From Salinivirgaceae bacterium (GTDB lineage: Bacteria > Bacteroidota > Bacteroidia > Bacteroidales > SZUA-534): a stretch of DNA of 34,500 bases. The notes under the pieces were generated by a model. That model saw only the letters and a program-made list of their open reading frames with translations, was not told where the DNA came from and ran no database searches. The stretch covers positions 1 through 34,500 of the forward strand of contig JAEINW010000027.1 in the NCBI GenBank assembly GCA_016342715.1. Direction: 5' to 3'. The translations under genes and the position numbers were made by a program. Positions 24,713 to 32,252 of this stretch are shown here, piece by piece (positions within the stretch are counted from its first letter, which is position 1; each line of letters starts with the position of its first letter).

Positions 24713-27496
24713 ATGCCTTCTACTTTTTTTAAATTATTTATTGCTTTTATATCATCACTAATTGTTTTTAATGGATTCGGCAAGGTTACATCACGCGAAA
24801 ACATTATCAATTACCTGCAAAACACCTACAAAATAAAAAACCAGATTTGGGGTATTGAAAACGATCCCACCAATGGGATGGTATATTTTGCTACACATAC
24901 CGGACTGCTTGAATTCGACGGACTCACATTTCATCAATGGGAAACTCCCGAACAAAAATTCATTCGATCAATAAAAATCGATTCCACCGGCATCATCTTT
25001 ACCGGAGGATTTGAATCATTTGGCTATTGGGAACCCGACCCTTTATGTGCGCTGCGCTTCCACACGCTGTCCGACTCGATGGTTATGAATAGAAACGATG
25101 AAATATGGAAAATATACTTGGACACTAATGCAGTTTTATTTCAATCGTTTACCACCATTTACAAATACAATTACAAGACCATTGAGAAATTTCCAGCTCC
25201 GGGCTTTATGCTTTTTATGTTCAAAGTAAACAACCGTTTTATCGTTCAGATTCTGGATAAAGGACTCTATTATTTTAATAACAATGAGTATACCTTTATT
25301 GAGGGGAGTGAACAATTTCAAAATATAAAAATTCATTCCATAATCTCTTTCGATGAACAGAACCTTTTAATCTGTACCGAAAAAAAAGGGGTGTTCAAAT
25401 ACGATTTTAAAACTTTTTCGTATTGGGATACACCTATATCTGACTACCTGAAAATTCAGACCTGCAATGCTGCCTCTCAATTAAGCGATACCACCTTTGT
25501 TTTTGGGACCATTTTTGATGGAATTGTAATTGCCAACAAAAGCGGAAATATTGAAGACCACTATAATTTTGGAAATGGACTCAGCAATAATACAGTGCTC
25601 TCTTTCTGTGCATCAAAAGACCGTGGATTATGGGTGGGGCTCGATGAAGGCGTAAATTATATAAATCAAACTTCAAGTGTTTCCTATTATAGCACGGCCA
25701 ATGGTAGTCTGGGTACTATTTATTCTTTATTGAAAGATGGAAACACCCTCTATCTGGGATCAAATCATGGTCTCTTCAGGTCTGAAATTATTCAAAAAGG
25801 AAGTTCGCCAAGTTTCTCAAAACTTTCGTTTGTGCCAAACAGCCAGGGACAAGTATGGACCCTTTCCAAAATAGACGGAGAGATTCTTTGTGGACATAAT
25901 GAAGGAACCTATAAGGTTACTCCAACCAAATTCAAAAATATATCCACCATAACCGGAGGTTGGGTGCTTAAACCCTATGACGATCTATTACTTGAAGGTA
26001 CTTATACCGGATTAATCACCTTCAGTAAAAGCCCGAAGGGAGAATGGACCTATAGAAATAAGCTTAAGGGTTTTTCTGAACCCACAAGACATTTAGAAAT
26101 TGACTATCTTGGTTACATTTGGGTTTCACATCCACAAAAGGGCATTTATCGTTTAAAAGTTAACGATGCTAAAGATTCCATTGTCTCTATATCTGAATTT
26201 ACCCATTTAAAAAAAACCATGGGGTTAACCGATGTTTACAAACTCAACAACAGGGTGGTTTTTTTAGCGGAAAAGGAGTTTTACACCTTCGACTATGTAA
26301 ATGACAGCATGGTACCCTTTGATGCTCTTAATAACGCTCTGGGTGAATATAAGCAATCCTCCCAAATCATTCCTTTTGAAAAAAACATATACTGGTTTGT
26401 TTATAAAAACAAGCTGGCGCTCTTTCGCATTTCTATAGAATTTACACCCGTTAAACTTAGTGAATATCTCATTTCAGATGCCTGCATGCCCGGACAGGAT
26501 CTTGCCATTATGCCACTTAATTATGATGATTTTTTAATGTCGAATCGAAATGGCCTGGCGATTTTAAAAAAAATAAACAAAATTACTCCCTCGCAGGAAC
26601 CTGACATGTTCTTAAAGAATATATTTTTTCACGGACGAAAAAAATCAAAAACCATCTGTACTTGCGAAAAAGATATAATGGTTCCCTTTTACCTGAATAA
26701 CGTCACTTTTAGGTTTGCCGATCCTTCAACCATTGATCTTACCTCTACAAAATACAAATACAGGATTAAGGAGATTGATGATCAATGGATTTATACGGAA
26801 AGTCCAGAAATTCGATACTATCATTTAAAGCCGGATACCTATCACCTGCAAATTGCTAACGATTCAAACCTAAAGATTCTTACTCAGGTTTTTACAATTA
26901 AACCCCCTTTTTACTTCACCTACTGGGCTTTTATGCTTTATCTTGTTTTAGTTCTTGGCGCAGGATGGCTCTTCTATCGCATCGTTAAAATAAAACTGGC
27001 GAAACAACGAAAATTACTTGAATTTGAAGTGAAACAAACGACCTTGGAAAATCGACTTCAGAATACCAACGTGGAACTCATGTTAACTCTGCGGTATTTA
27101 ATTCAAAAAAATGAATCGCTGCAAAAATTACAGGATGAAATTAACCGGGTTAAAGAAACTCCGGGCAATATTCCCGTAAAATTTATTAAGCGATTAGATA
27201 CCTATATTTCGCAAGGATTGGAATTGCAAACCAAAGAATGGAAAATGGCTCTGCACAATTTAAAACTTTCACAGGAAGGATATTTTAAGCGGCTAAAAGA
27301 AAACTACCCGCTTCTCACCAATAATGATATTCGGCTCTGCTCATACCTGCGCATGAATTTTAGCTCAAAAGAGATTGCCCACTTGCTAAATATTTCGACC
27401 CGGGCGGTTGAAATAAGCCGCTACCGTCTGCGAAAAAAACTAAATATGGAACACGATAAAAATCTTTCAGACTTTCTGATGCAGGATGAAGTATAA
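24713..27496 (+). CDS. Membrane-spanning Reg_prop/Y_Y_Y sensor with direct LuxR-type DNA-binding domain
   Basis: 927 residues. A signal/anchor segment (about 1-22) precedes a periplasmic two-bladed-propeller-type sensor made of Reg_prop repeats (about 30-600, e.g. GLWVGLDEGVNYINQ and IWVSHPQKGIYRL). Then come a Y_Y_Y domain (about 680-730, YKYRIKEIDDQWIYTE), one membrane helix (about 734-758), a coiled coil (about 760-800) and a C-terminal helix-turn-helix (about 868-915, FSSKEIAHLLNISTRAVEIS followed by RYRLRKKL). No histidine-kinase or receiver domain is present, so this is a one-piece regulator in which periplasmic ligand binding acts directly on DNA binding. At the end of the locus on the same strand, it is the obvious candidate to sense beta-1,2-gluco-oligosaccharides and control the genes upstream. 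Confidence 0.88.
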   Translation: MPSTFFKLFIAFISSLIVFNGFGKVTSRENIINYLQNTYKIKNQIWGIENDPTNGMVYFATHTGLLEFDGLTFHQWETPEQKFIRSIKIDSTGIIFTGGFESFGYWEPDPLCALRFHTLSDSMVMNRNDEIWKIYLDTNAVLFQSFTTIYKYNYKTIEKFPAPGFMLFMFKVNNRFIVQILDKGLYYFNNNEYTFIEGSEQFQNIKIHSIISFDEQNLLICTEKKGVFKYDFKTFSYWDTPISDYLKIQTCNAASQLSDTTFVFGTIFDGIVIANKSGNIEDHYNFGNGLSNNTVLSFCASKDRGLWVGLDEGVNYINQTSSVSYYSTANGSLGTIYSLLKDGNTLYLGSNHGLFRSEIIQKGSSPSFSKLSFVPNSQGQVWTLSKIDGEILCGHNEGTYKVTPTKFKNISTITGGWVLKPYDDLLLEGTYTGLITFSKSPKGEWTYRNKLKGFSEPTRHLEIDYLGYIWVSHPQKGIYRLKVNDAKDSIVSISEFTHLKKTMGLTDVYKLNNRVVFLAEKEFYTFDYVNDSMVPFDALNNALGEYKQSSQIIPFEKNIYWFVYKNKLALFRISIEFTPVKLSEYLISDACMPGQDLAIMPLNYDDFLMSNRNGLAILKKINKITPSQEPDMFLKNIFFHGRKKSKTICTCEKDIMVPFYLNNVTFRFADPSTIDLTSTKYKYRIKEIDDQWIYTESPEIRYYHLKPDTYHLQIANDSNLKILTQVFTIKPPFYFTYWAFMLYLVLVLGAGWLFYRIVKIKLAKQRKLLEFEVKQTTLENRLQNTNVELMLTLRYLIQKNESLQKLQDEINRVKETPGNIPVKFIKRLDTYISQGLELQTKEWKMALHNLKLSQEGYFKRLKENYPLLTNNDIRLCSYLRMNFSSKEIAHLLNISTRAVEISRYRLRKKLNMEHDKNLSDFLMQDEV

Positions 27497-27902
27497 TAAT
27501 TTATCAATTCTGTGCAAAACCTTAAAGAATTAGGCAATATCTCTTGGGTTAAATGAGTCCAGTATAAAAAGCATTCGAATTAATATTTTCGACCAACTTC
27601 TTAAAATACTTCTATTTGCAACTTTGTAAATTAATTCTTGGCAAAGAAATAAAATTGCTAAATAAACGATTCAAATAAAATTAAAAAAATGCAGGTTGGA
27701 AAGGAAAAAGTATCTAATTTGGCAATAATCATAGTTAAGGGTTACTATTTGGAGATGAAATTATTAAAAAACCTTAATGAATGAAAAGTTGTTATCCTCC
27801 TACCAATCGACACTTAGGTTTTTTTTTGTAAATAATCTTTAAATTATGCCATTTGATTCAAAGAATAATGTTAAATTTGCAGTTCATATTAAATTATAAG
27901 TA
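27497..27902 (+). other. 406-base non-coding gap before the cold-shock gene
   Basis: AT-rich spacer without a credible gene. No clear terminator for the regulator gene is visible. The right part carries the presumed promoter and leader of the cold-shock gene (see 27872-27879). Confidence 0.5.
27872..27879 (+). promoter_or_regulatory. Candidate -7 element of the cold-shock gene
   Basis: TAAATTTG fits TAnnTTTG and lies 23 bases before the start codon. A TTTG occurs at 27852-27855, but the 16-base spacing is a little short for the usual -33 box. Confidence 0.4.
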
Positions 27903-28094
27903 ATGAGTAACGGAACAGTAAAATTTTTCAACAATTCAAAAGGTTTTGGATTTATTACCCCTGACGAAGGTGGTAAAGATTTATTTATCCACCAAAGTGG
28001 GTTAATTGATGACATTAGAGAAGGCGATACCGTAAGCTATGATGTAGAAGAAAGTCCAAAAGGATTAAATGCAGTAAATGTAAAAGTAGTATAA
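27903..28094 (+). CDS. Cold-shock domain protein (CspA family)
   Basis: 63 residues forming one cold-shock OB-fold. It starts [20 protein letters not shown] with the RNP1 motif KGFGFI, then RNP2 as DLFIHQS, and ends [10 protein letters not shown], like the usual Bacteroidetes cold-shock proteins. It binds single-stranded RNA/DNA and melts mRNA structure in the cytosol. Single gene with its own terminator; unrelated to the glucan locus. Confidence 0.95.
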   Translation: MSNGTVKFFNNSKGFGFITPDEGGKDLFIHQSGLIDDIREGDTVSYDVEESPKGLNAVNVKVV

Positions 28095-28123
28095 TATTAC
28101 TCTTTGACCTTAAAGTATTGTCT

Positions 28124-28153
28124 AAGCTCTTCAGAATTGAGGAGCTTTTTTTT
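28124..28153 (+). terminator. Rho-independent terminator of the cold-shock gene
   Basis: AAGCTCTTCA (28124-28133) pairs with TGAGGAGCTT (28138-28147) with one mismatch, over a GAAT loop, followed by a run of Ts. The 28154-28373 spacer beyond it shows nothing else. Confidence 0.8.
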
Positions 28154-28373
28154 ATGCTTCCTCTATAAAAAAAATCTTTCCAGTTAAGTTTTGTGGGATA
28201 AAAAAGCGGTCCAAAAATTTAAAACAAAATTATTCTTCATATTAATTTCTCTTTGTGCATAGTTTACAAAAAGTAAATTAAAATTATAGTACAGAAGTCA
28301 CAACTGTTTTGTAAAGAATTTTTGGACAAACTTTATTTATAGAATACGTATTCCTATTAAATTCCCATTTATT

Positions 28374-29138
28374 TTACTTTTCCGACCAATAGTCTTTTAA
28401 GGCTTTTTTTACAATTTTCAAATCGTTGGCTTCATTACGGATGATATTATTTTTTTCATCGCATGAAAAATCAGTATTTGAAAAGCTTATTAAATTTATG
28501 CCGTGTACTGGTAATGTTTTGGCAATTCTTGCTGCATATCGCAATCGTTGTTCACTGCGTGGCATGCCACTTACCGTTTCTTTTTGATAGCGTTTTGAAC
28601 TCGATTCCGATTCCACATGCTGTTTGGTGTACTCAATGGCTAATTTAAAATCGTCGTAATAAGCATCTACCGGCAGTTCTGTTTTCGATTTTCCATTTTT
28701 ATGCATATCGCCCAAAAGGAAAGTAAACTTTTTTTGACGAGCTGCTTTTTGCTCCAACACCTTATCGCAAAGATCAATTACATAGTTTTCGTCGTTAATG
28801 TTTCGCGAGGCAAAGATTTCTTTTTGTTGGCTTACATTTTCATCTTGTTTGTAAATTGCCGTTGGTTTTGGCGCATTTTTAGGAATAAAATACCAATAAG
28901 TGTTTTCCTCTCTTCGTTCGGCATACACAAAAGGTATTTGTTGCAATTCATTGTTTTTATCTAATTCTCTGAGTATTTTACGTATGGGATGTCCTTTTTT
29001 TATGTCTTTGGTAAATATACCTGCGGCAATAAAAGCAGGCATGAGTTCTTTTACTGGAATTTGAGTAGCTGAAGTATTATTTGTAAAATAGTCTTCAATC
29101 ACTTTATTTATTTGGTCTATCGTTGTTTTATCAGTCAT
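28374..29138 (-). CDS. Uncharacterised protein with possible Vsr/DUF559-like PD-(D/E)xK nuclease core
   Basis: 254 residues, no signal peptide or membrane segment. The N-terminal half (about 1-90) is helical with a winged-helix-like look (ELMPAFIAAGIFTKDIKKGH … YWYFIPK). The C-terminal half contains LPVDAYYDDFKLAIEYTKQH (about 155-174), which resembles the 'DFYLPDLNLAIEYDGxQHY' core of Vsr/DUF559-like nucleases, with Asp158, Glu169 and Lys172/Gln173-His174 as candidate active-site residues, followed by basic SKRYQKE and RSEQRLRYAARIA segments and a strand HGINLISFS. I do not recognise a named family; a nuclease function is inference from the motif only. Single gene, convergent with the cold-shock gene. 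Confidence 0.6.
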   Translation of the reverse strand: MTDKTTIDQINKVIEDYFTNNTSATQIPVKELMPAFIAAGIFTKDIKKGHPIRKILRELDKNNELQQIPFVYAERREENTYWYFIPKNAPKPTAIYKQDENVSQQKEIFASRNINDENYVIDLCDKVLEQKAARQKKFTFLLGDMHKNGKSKTELPVDAYYDDFKLAIEYTKQHVESESSSKRYQKETVSGMPRSEQRLRYAARIAKTLPVHGINLISFSNTDFSCDEKNNIIRNEANDLKIVKKALKDYWSEK

Positions 29139-29405
29139 GATTATTCTAATTATCGGTTAGTCTATATTTATAATTACTACAAAAGTAACCATAAGATTGC
29201 TCATATTTATATTCATTAATAAATAATAGCTAGAATATTTAAATGAACGTGCTAACTGCAAGCAAACAAAGTGGCAAATTAATATTGTTTAGGCAAACAT
29301 GAAAAACCCTTATTTTCTAAAACTCCAGAAATTGATATTTGTTTAAACAGAAAAAATAATTTACTTTTTAGCTGTTACAATTAAACTTTTAACGGGCTCT
29401 GAAAG
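29139..29405. other. Non-coding spacer at the left edge of the cassette-like region
   Basis: AT-rich stretch without a gene or a clear signal, between the nuclease-like gene and the first cassette repeat. It may hold the promoter of the leftward 28374-29138 gene, but no clear TAnnTTTG element was assigned. Confidence 0.4.
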
Positions 29406-29619
29406 CCTTCAAAAAGAAGCTATACACACCGTTTATTGAGTTGTATTATTTTAAATATCGTAGTATTTAATAATTCACTCCACCGTCTGTCGACGACTGC
29501 TCTCAAGGGGAGACTTATTATCTGGGAGAATCTGCTTAATCAAAGAACTTATTTATTTGACTTTTCATTGTCAATTACTCATTAATAATTGTTCATTATT
29601 AATGGTGTTTCTAGCGACG
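29406..29619 (-). repeat. Cassette-associated structured repeat, copy 1 (long-loop form)
   Basis: On the + strand it runs from CTTCAAAAAGAAGCTATACACACC... to GGTGTTTCTAGCGACG. On the - strand this gives GCTA-GAA-ACACC … GGTGT-GTA-TAGC with a terminal loop of about 180 bases, then TTCTTTTTGAAG. The loop contains the dispersed GC-rich repeat (CCGTCTGTCGACGACTGC onwards). About 200 bases are nearly identical to copy 2, apart from a 14-base length difference and a few substitutions. The cassette side differs (GAAGGC instead of GAAAGTT), so this copy may mark the array end. Confidence 0.8.
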
Positions 29620-29715
29620 ATTTGCGGTATGGAACGTAAGGGAATTTGAAATACTTTCCTATCATGTCGTTCATAGCCAAAACTCGTTTTTTGTCAAATA
29701 TATTATTTTTTACAA

Positions 29716-29743
29716 GCCCGTCAAAACGTAGTTTTGGCGGGGC
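29716..29743 (-). terminator. Strong hairpin downstream of the 198-aa membrane-barrel gene
   Basis: GCCCGTCAAAAC (29716-29727) pairs with GTTTTGGCGGGGC (29731-29743) apart from one bulge and one wobble. On the - strand it lies about 80 bases after the stop codon of the 29821-30417 gene and is followed by T-containing sequence (TTGTAAAAAATAAT). It could be a terminator or part of the cassette 3' structure. Confidence 0.5.
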
Positions 29744-29820
29744 TAATTTATTGTGCAATCTTTTCGTAAAACACTAAAACCCTTATGTTTTATGACTGTG
29801 CTTTGGTGTGTCGTTCTTTT

Positions 29821-30417
29821 TTAAAATCCAAATATTAAATTTAATCCAACAGATAAGGATTTGATAATTTTGTCTTCAATAGGTATAAAATCATATTGAA
29901 TTATCCAATCATCAGTACCAAAGTCTAATTTCGTGAAAGTCATATTATAACTAGCATTTAATCCAATTTGCAAACCCTTAATTAAGTCAAAATTCAAATC
30001 TATTCCGGAGGCAAAATATATTGCTCCATTTTTTCCTTGATAAATTTCAATGTCTGTTGGTAAAAATGTATATCCAAGGTTAATATTAGGTTTAAAAGTA
30101 ACTATATTTTTTTGAAGATTTAATCCAATTAATAGAAAAGGACTTAAATCTGAAATAGTATTGTTGTCCGAATTATAATATCTAAACCACGAAATATAGT
30201 ATTTAGAATAATTTACACCTCCACCTATGGTTAACAAATCCTTATCATGGTAATATCTAAAACGAAAGTTTATTGGGTTTTCCCAATTACCAACTAGCCA
30301 ATGATTAGTCATGTTTATTGGATATCCAGCTGTTAAAGAAACTTTGTTTTCTTGTCCAATTAATTCATTTTGGATAACAAAGATTAACATCAAAATTATC
30401 AATAGAGCATTTTTCAT
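29821..30417 (-). CDS. Outer-membrane beta-barrel protein, uncharacterised (cassette gene)
   Basis: 198 residues: a signal peptide (about 1-21, ending LIGQ) followed by alternating hydrophobic/polar strands typical of a small outer-membrane barrel (for example FRFRYYHDKDLLTIGGGVNY, FKPNINLGYTF and the ending SLSVGLNLIFGF with a terminal Phe). I cannot assign a subfamily or function. It sits in the fourth cassette-like unit; its start is 60 bases after the copy 2 repeat, and an inverted repeat CGTACAT/ATGTACG (30437-30443, 30465-30471) lies in its leader. Its general form is like that of the 31443-32006 protein, but I do not see convincing sequence similarity between them. Confidence 0.7.
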   Translation of the reverse strand: MKNALLIILMLIFVIQNELIGQENKVSLTAGYPINMTNHWLVGNWENPINFRFRYYHDKDLLTIGGGVNYSKYYISWFRYYNSDNNTISDLSPFLLIGLNLQKNIVTFKPNINLGYTFLPTDIEIYQGKNGAIYFASGIDLNFDLIKGLQIGLNASYNMTFTKLDFGTDDWIIQYDFIPIEDKIIKSLSVGLNLIFGF

Positions 30418-30436
30418 AATCTTTTTTTCTTAATAA

Positions 30437-30471
30437 CGTACATCAGCTTGAATTAGTGTTTTTAATGTACG
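30437..30471. repeat. Inverted repeat at the start of the fourth cassette-like unit
   Basis: CGTACAT (30437-30443) and ATGTACG (30465-30471) are perfect inverted copies with a 21-base gap. They lie between the copy 2 repeat and the start codon of the 198-aa gene, overlapping the presumed start box of the unit. Confidence 0.5.
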
Positions 30472-30476
30472 ACCAA

Positions 30477-30677
30477 CTTTCAAAAAGAAGCTATACACAC
30501 CGTTTATTGAGTTGTATTATTTTAAATATCGTAGTATTTAATAATTCACCCCACCGTCTGTCGACGACTGCCCTCAAGGGGAGACTTATTATCTGGGAGA
30601 ATCTGCTTAATCAAAGAACTTATTTATTTGACTTTTCATTGTCAATTACTCATTGTTAATGGTGTTTCTAGCGACGG
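30477..30677 (-). repeat. Cassette-associated structured repeat, copy 2 (long-loop form)
   Basis: Same layout as copy 1: on the - strand CGTC-GCTA-GAA-ACACC, a loop of about 165 bases holding the dispersed GC-rich repeat, then GGTGT-GTA-TAGC, TTCTTTTTGAAA and GTT. It lies between the 128-aa gene and the 198-aa gene. Two small frames that the six-frame translation gives here (30456-30659 and 30628-30840) are the repeat itself and not genes. Confidence 0.85.
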
Positions 30678-30791
30678 TTTGAATATGGTGCGTTTGGCAT
30701 TTCAACACTTAAAGTTTTCAACTTACTACGATGCTTATTTGTCGCTAATATTTTCATATTTTACTCTATCTACCAAATGCAGTATTTTTTT

Positions 30792-31261
30792 GTTGTGTGG
30801 CGTATTTTTCACTTTGTCTTATTTAGTTTTAAGTCAATAAAGAATAACGGAATAAGAATCGAAACATATGCAAGTAGATCCCAAAGATCAAATGTAGAAT
30901 CGTAAATATTCAAATACTGCATTGTTTCAATCCCAAAACAGACTAAAAGAAAAAGAGTTAGAGTTCTTTTCGGTTTAAAAAAACGTGTCCATACATTATT
31001 GGTGTAAGATGTGAAAAGCCCGCGAAACAAAATGTAATTCCAGGCTGGACCAGTCATATCCAATACATATCCTTTCCAGAAAGCCCCCAAATCAACCCAT
31101 ATTGTTGACAATCCTGTTCCTACAAGAACAACAAGAGCTATTGCCCAATATGGTGCATATTTATCGTGTATGATTTTTAACCTGTTCTGTTTCATAAACT
31201 CAATTTAGAAAATCACTCTAATTATTTATTTTTGGAGTTTTTGTCTTATATGCCACACAAC
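30792..31261 (-). other. Cassette-like unit bounded by matching boxes (128-aa gene)
   Basis: On the - strand the unit opens with GTTGTGTGGC (31261-31252) and, after the gene, shows GCCACACAAC (30801-30792), a perfect 10-base complement. Beyond the end box, a stem with one mismatch (TGCATTTGG / CCAAACGCA) leads to repeat copy 2. A cassette start that is complementary to the box at its own gene's end is the logic of integron cassettes (attC R' and R''). Confidence 0.6.
30809..31195 (-). CDS. Small integral membrane protein, VanZ/DUF2809-like (cassette gene)
   Basis: 128 residues with four probable membrane helices (about 15-33, 50-62, 78-92, 105-122). The segment GIETMQYLNIYDSTFDLWDL resembles the glutamate/aspartate-containing motif of VanZ-like and DUF2809 proteins, which have about this length. 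Function unknown. The unit is bounded by a perfect 10-base inverted box: GCCACACAAC at 31252-31261 before the gene and GTTGTGTGGC at 30792-30801, 8 bases after the stop codon. Confidence 0.65.
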   Translation of the reverse strand: MKQNRLKIIHDKYAPYWAIALVVLVGTGLSTIWVDLGAFWKGYVLDMTGPAWNYILFRGLFTSYTNNVWTRFFKPKRTLTLFLLVCFGIETMQYLNIYDSTFDLWDLLAYVSILIPLFFIDLKLNKTK

Positions 31262-31332
31262 TTTCAAAAAGAAGCCATACACACCAATATCAAACAACTT
31301 GTAAAAAACAGTTGGGTGTTTCTAGCGTTGGC
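31261..31332 (-). repeat. Cassette-associated structured repeat, copy 3 (short-loop form)
   Basis: On the - strand: TGCCAAC-GCTA-GAA-ACACC, a loop of about 25 bases that itself has a CAACT…AGTTG hairpin, GGTGT-GTA-TGGC, TTCTTTTTGAAA and then GTT of the next unit. The A-to-G change in TGGC (TAGC in copies 1 and 2) keeps pairing as a G-T wobble with GCTA. Confidence 0.85.
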
Positions 31333-31441
31333 ACTAGATGTAGTTGCGCTTTTTATTTATAATTGTTGGTTTAAATTTACTCATAAGTTATTTTGAAAAC
31401 AAAAAACCACAAACACTTGGAACAATTACGTTTAAGCCCAG

Positions 31442-32069
31442 GTTAACGGCTGACTATTTTATAATTTAATCCTATTGAAACTGCAATATATTTCATATTA
31501 TCAGTTCCCCTATTTAATGGATAATAGATAACTGGAGTCCAACAATTAAAATATATTCTTAATTTTTTAATTATTTCATAGGACAATCCTAAATTAATAT
31601 CAATGCCATAACATCGAACCCTTCCGTATCTATACAGGTCATAATTCAGAACATTTGCAGTATTAGCAAAATCATCAGAGTTATTAATATGATACAAATT
31701 TTTTCCAGCTATAAATAATCCATAATTTAATTTCAATTGCCCTTGGTTTATTTTATAATTAAATTGTATTGGAATATACGTCGAAAAAGTATAATTATAT
31801 GTTTCAATGAATAATCCATATTTAAAATCCAATTTATTTTTTAATTCTTTGCTAAAATCTATTCCAAACTCAAATCCAAGTTTGCTAACCGAATTATTGC
31901 CTACATAACTAATTGGATAATTTGAACCAATATTCAATCCGATATCTGTTTGAGCGAATGATAATAAGGGAATGAATATTAAGGGAATTAAAATATTTTT
32001 TTTCATAATCTACTATTTTTGGTTACAATGAAACAACTATATTGAGGGTTGCATTAGTTTGCCGTTAAC
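31442..32069 (-). other. Cassette-like unit bounded by matching boxes (187-aa gene)
   Basis: The unit opens on the - strand with GTTAACGGC (32069-32061) and closes its gene with GCCGTTAAC (31450-31442), a perfect 9-base complement that contains the stop codon. An inverted pair TAATTGTT/AACAATTA lies between the end box and repeat copy 3. Confidence 0.6.
31443..32006 (-). CDS. Outer-membrane beta-barrel protein, uncharacterised (cassette gene)
   Basis: 187 residues with a signal peptide (about 1-18, LLSFAQ) and amphipathic strands of a small outer-membrane barrel (QTDIGLNIGSNYPISY, FGIDFSKELKNKLDFKYGLF, YGIDINLGLSYEI and the ending AVSIGLNYKIVSR). No family assigned. The stop codon TAA lies inside the unit's end box (GCCGTTAAC on the - strand), and the start codon is 54 bases after the matching start box at 32061-32069. 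Confidence 0.7.
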   Translation of the reverse strand: MKKNILIPLIFIPLLSFAQTDIGLNIGSNYPISYVGNNSVSKLGFEFGIDFSKELKNKLDFKYGLFIETYNYTFSTYIPIQFNYKINQGQLKLNYGLFIAGKNLYHINNSDDFANTANVLNYDLYRYGRVRCYGIDINLGLSYEIIKKLRIYFNCWTPVIYYPLNRGTDNMKYIAVSIGLNYKIVSR

Positions 32070-32141
32070 TTTCAAAAAGAAGCCATACACACCTTTTCAA
32101 TTCTTTATTATTATATTTAATGTGTTGTTTCTAGCGTTGGC
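32069..32141 (-). repeat. Cassette-associated structured repeat, copy 4 (short-loop form)
   Basis: Same core as copy 3 on the - strand (TGCCAAC-GCTA-GAA-ACA … GGTGT-GTA-TGGC, TTCTTTTTGAAA, GTT) with a different AT-rich loop. Left of it, GCAATATACG/CGCATATTGC forms a 10-base stem with one mismatch between the end of the 203-aa gene and the repeat. Confidence 0.85.
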
Positions 32142-32252
32142 AATATGCGGAGGCCTGTATTTCAAAGCTCCAACTTATCAAACCGTTAAAACTTTGAATA
32201 AAAGTATGAAACTTTAAAATAGCCACATTACCCGGTTTACGTATATTGCGTG

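Noticed and set aside
29291-29320. Similarity between AAACATGAAAAACCC here and AAACATGAACCC at 33949
   Set aside because: Short, AT-rich and without matching flanks; too weak to call another repeat copy.
30456-30840. Two + strand frames of 67 and 70 codons
   Set aside because: They run through cassette repeat copy 2 and its flank, opposite to all genes of the region, and have no recognisable protein features.
29406-32141. CRISPR array
   Set aside because: The repeats are few, long, unevenly spaced by genes of 600-1600 bases and not separated by spacers of constant size; no cas genes are present.
29406-32141. Canonical integron attC sites
   Set aside because: The cassette logic fits, but the strict RYYYAAC/GTTRRRY boxes and usual attC length do not, so I describe them only as integron-like.
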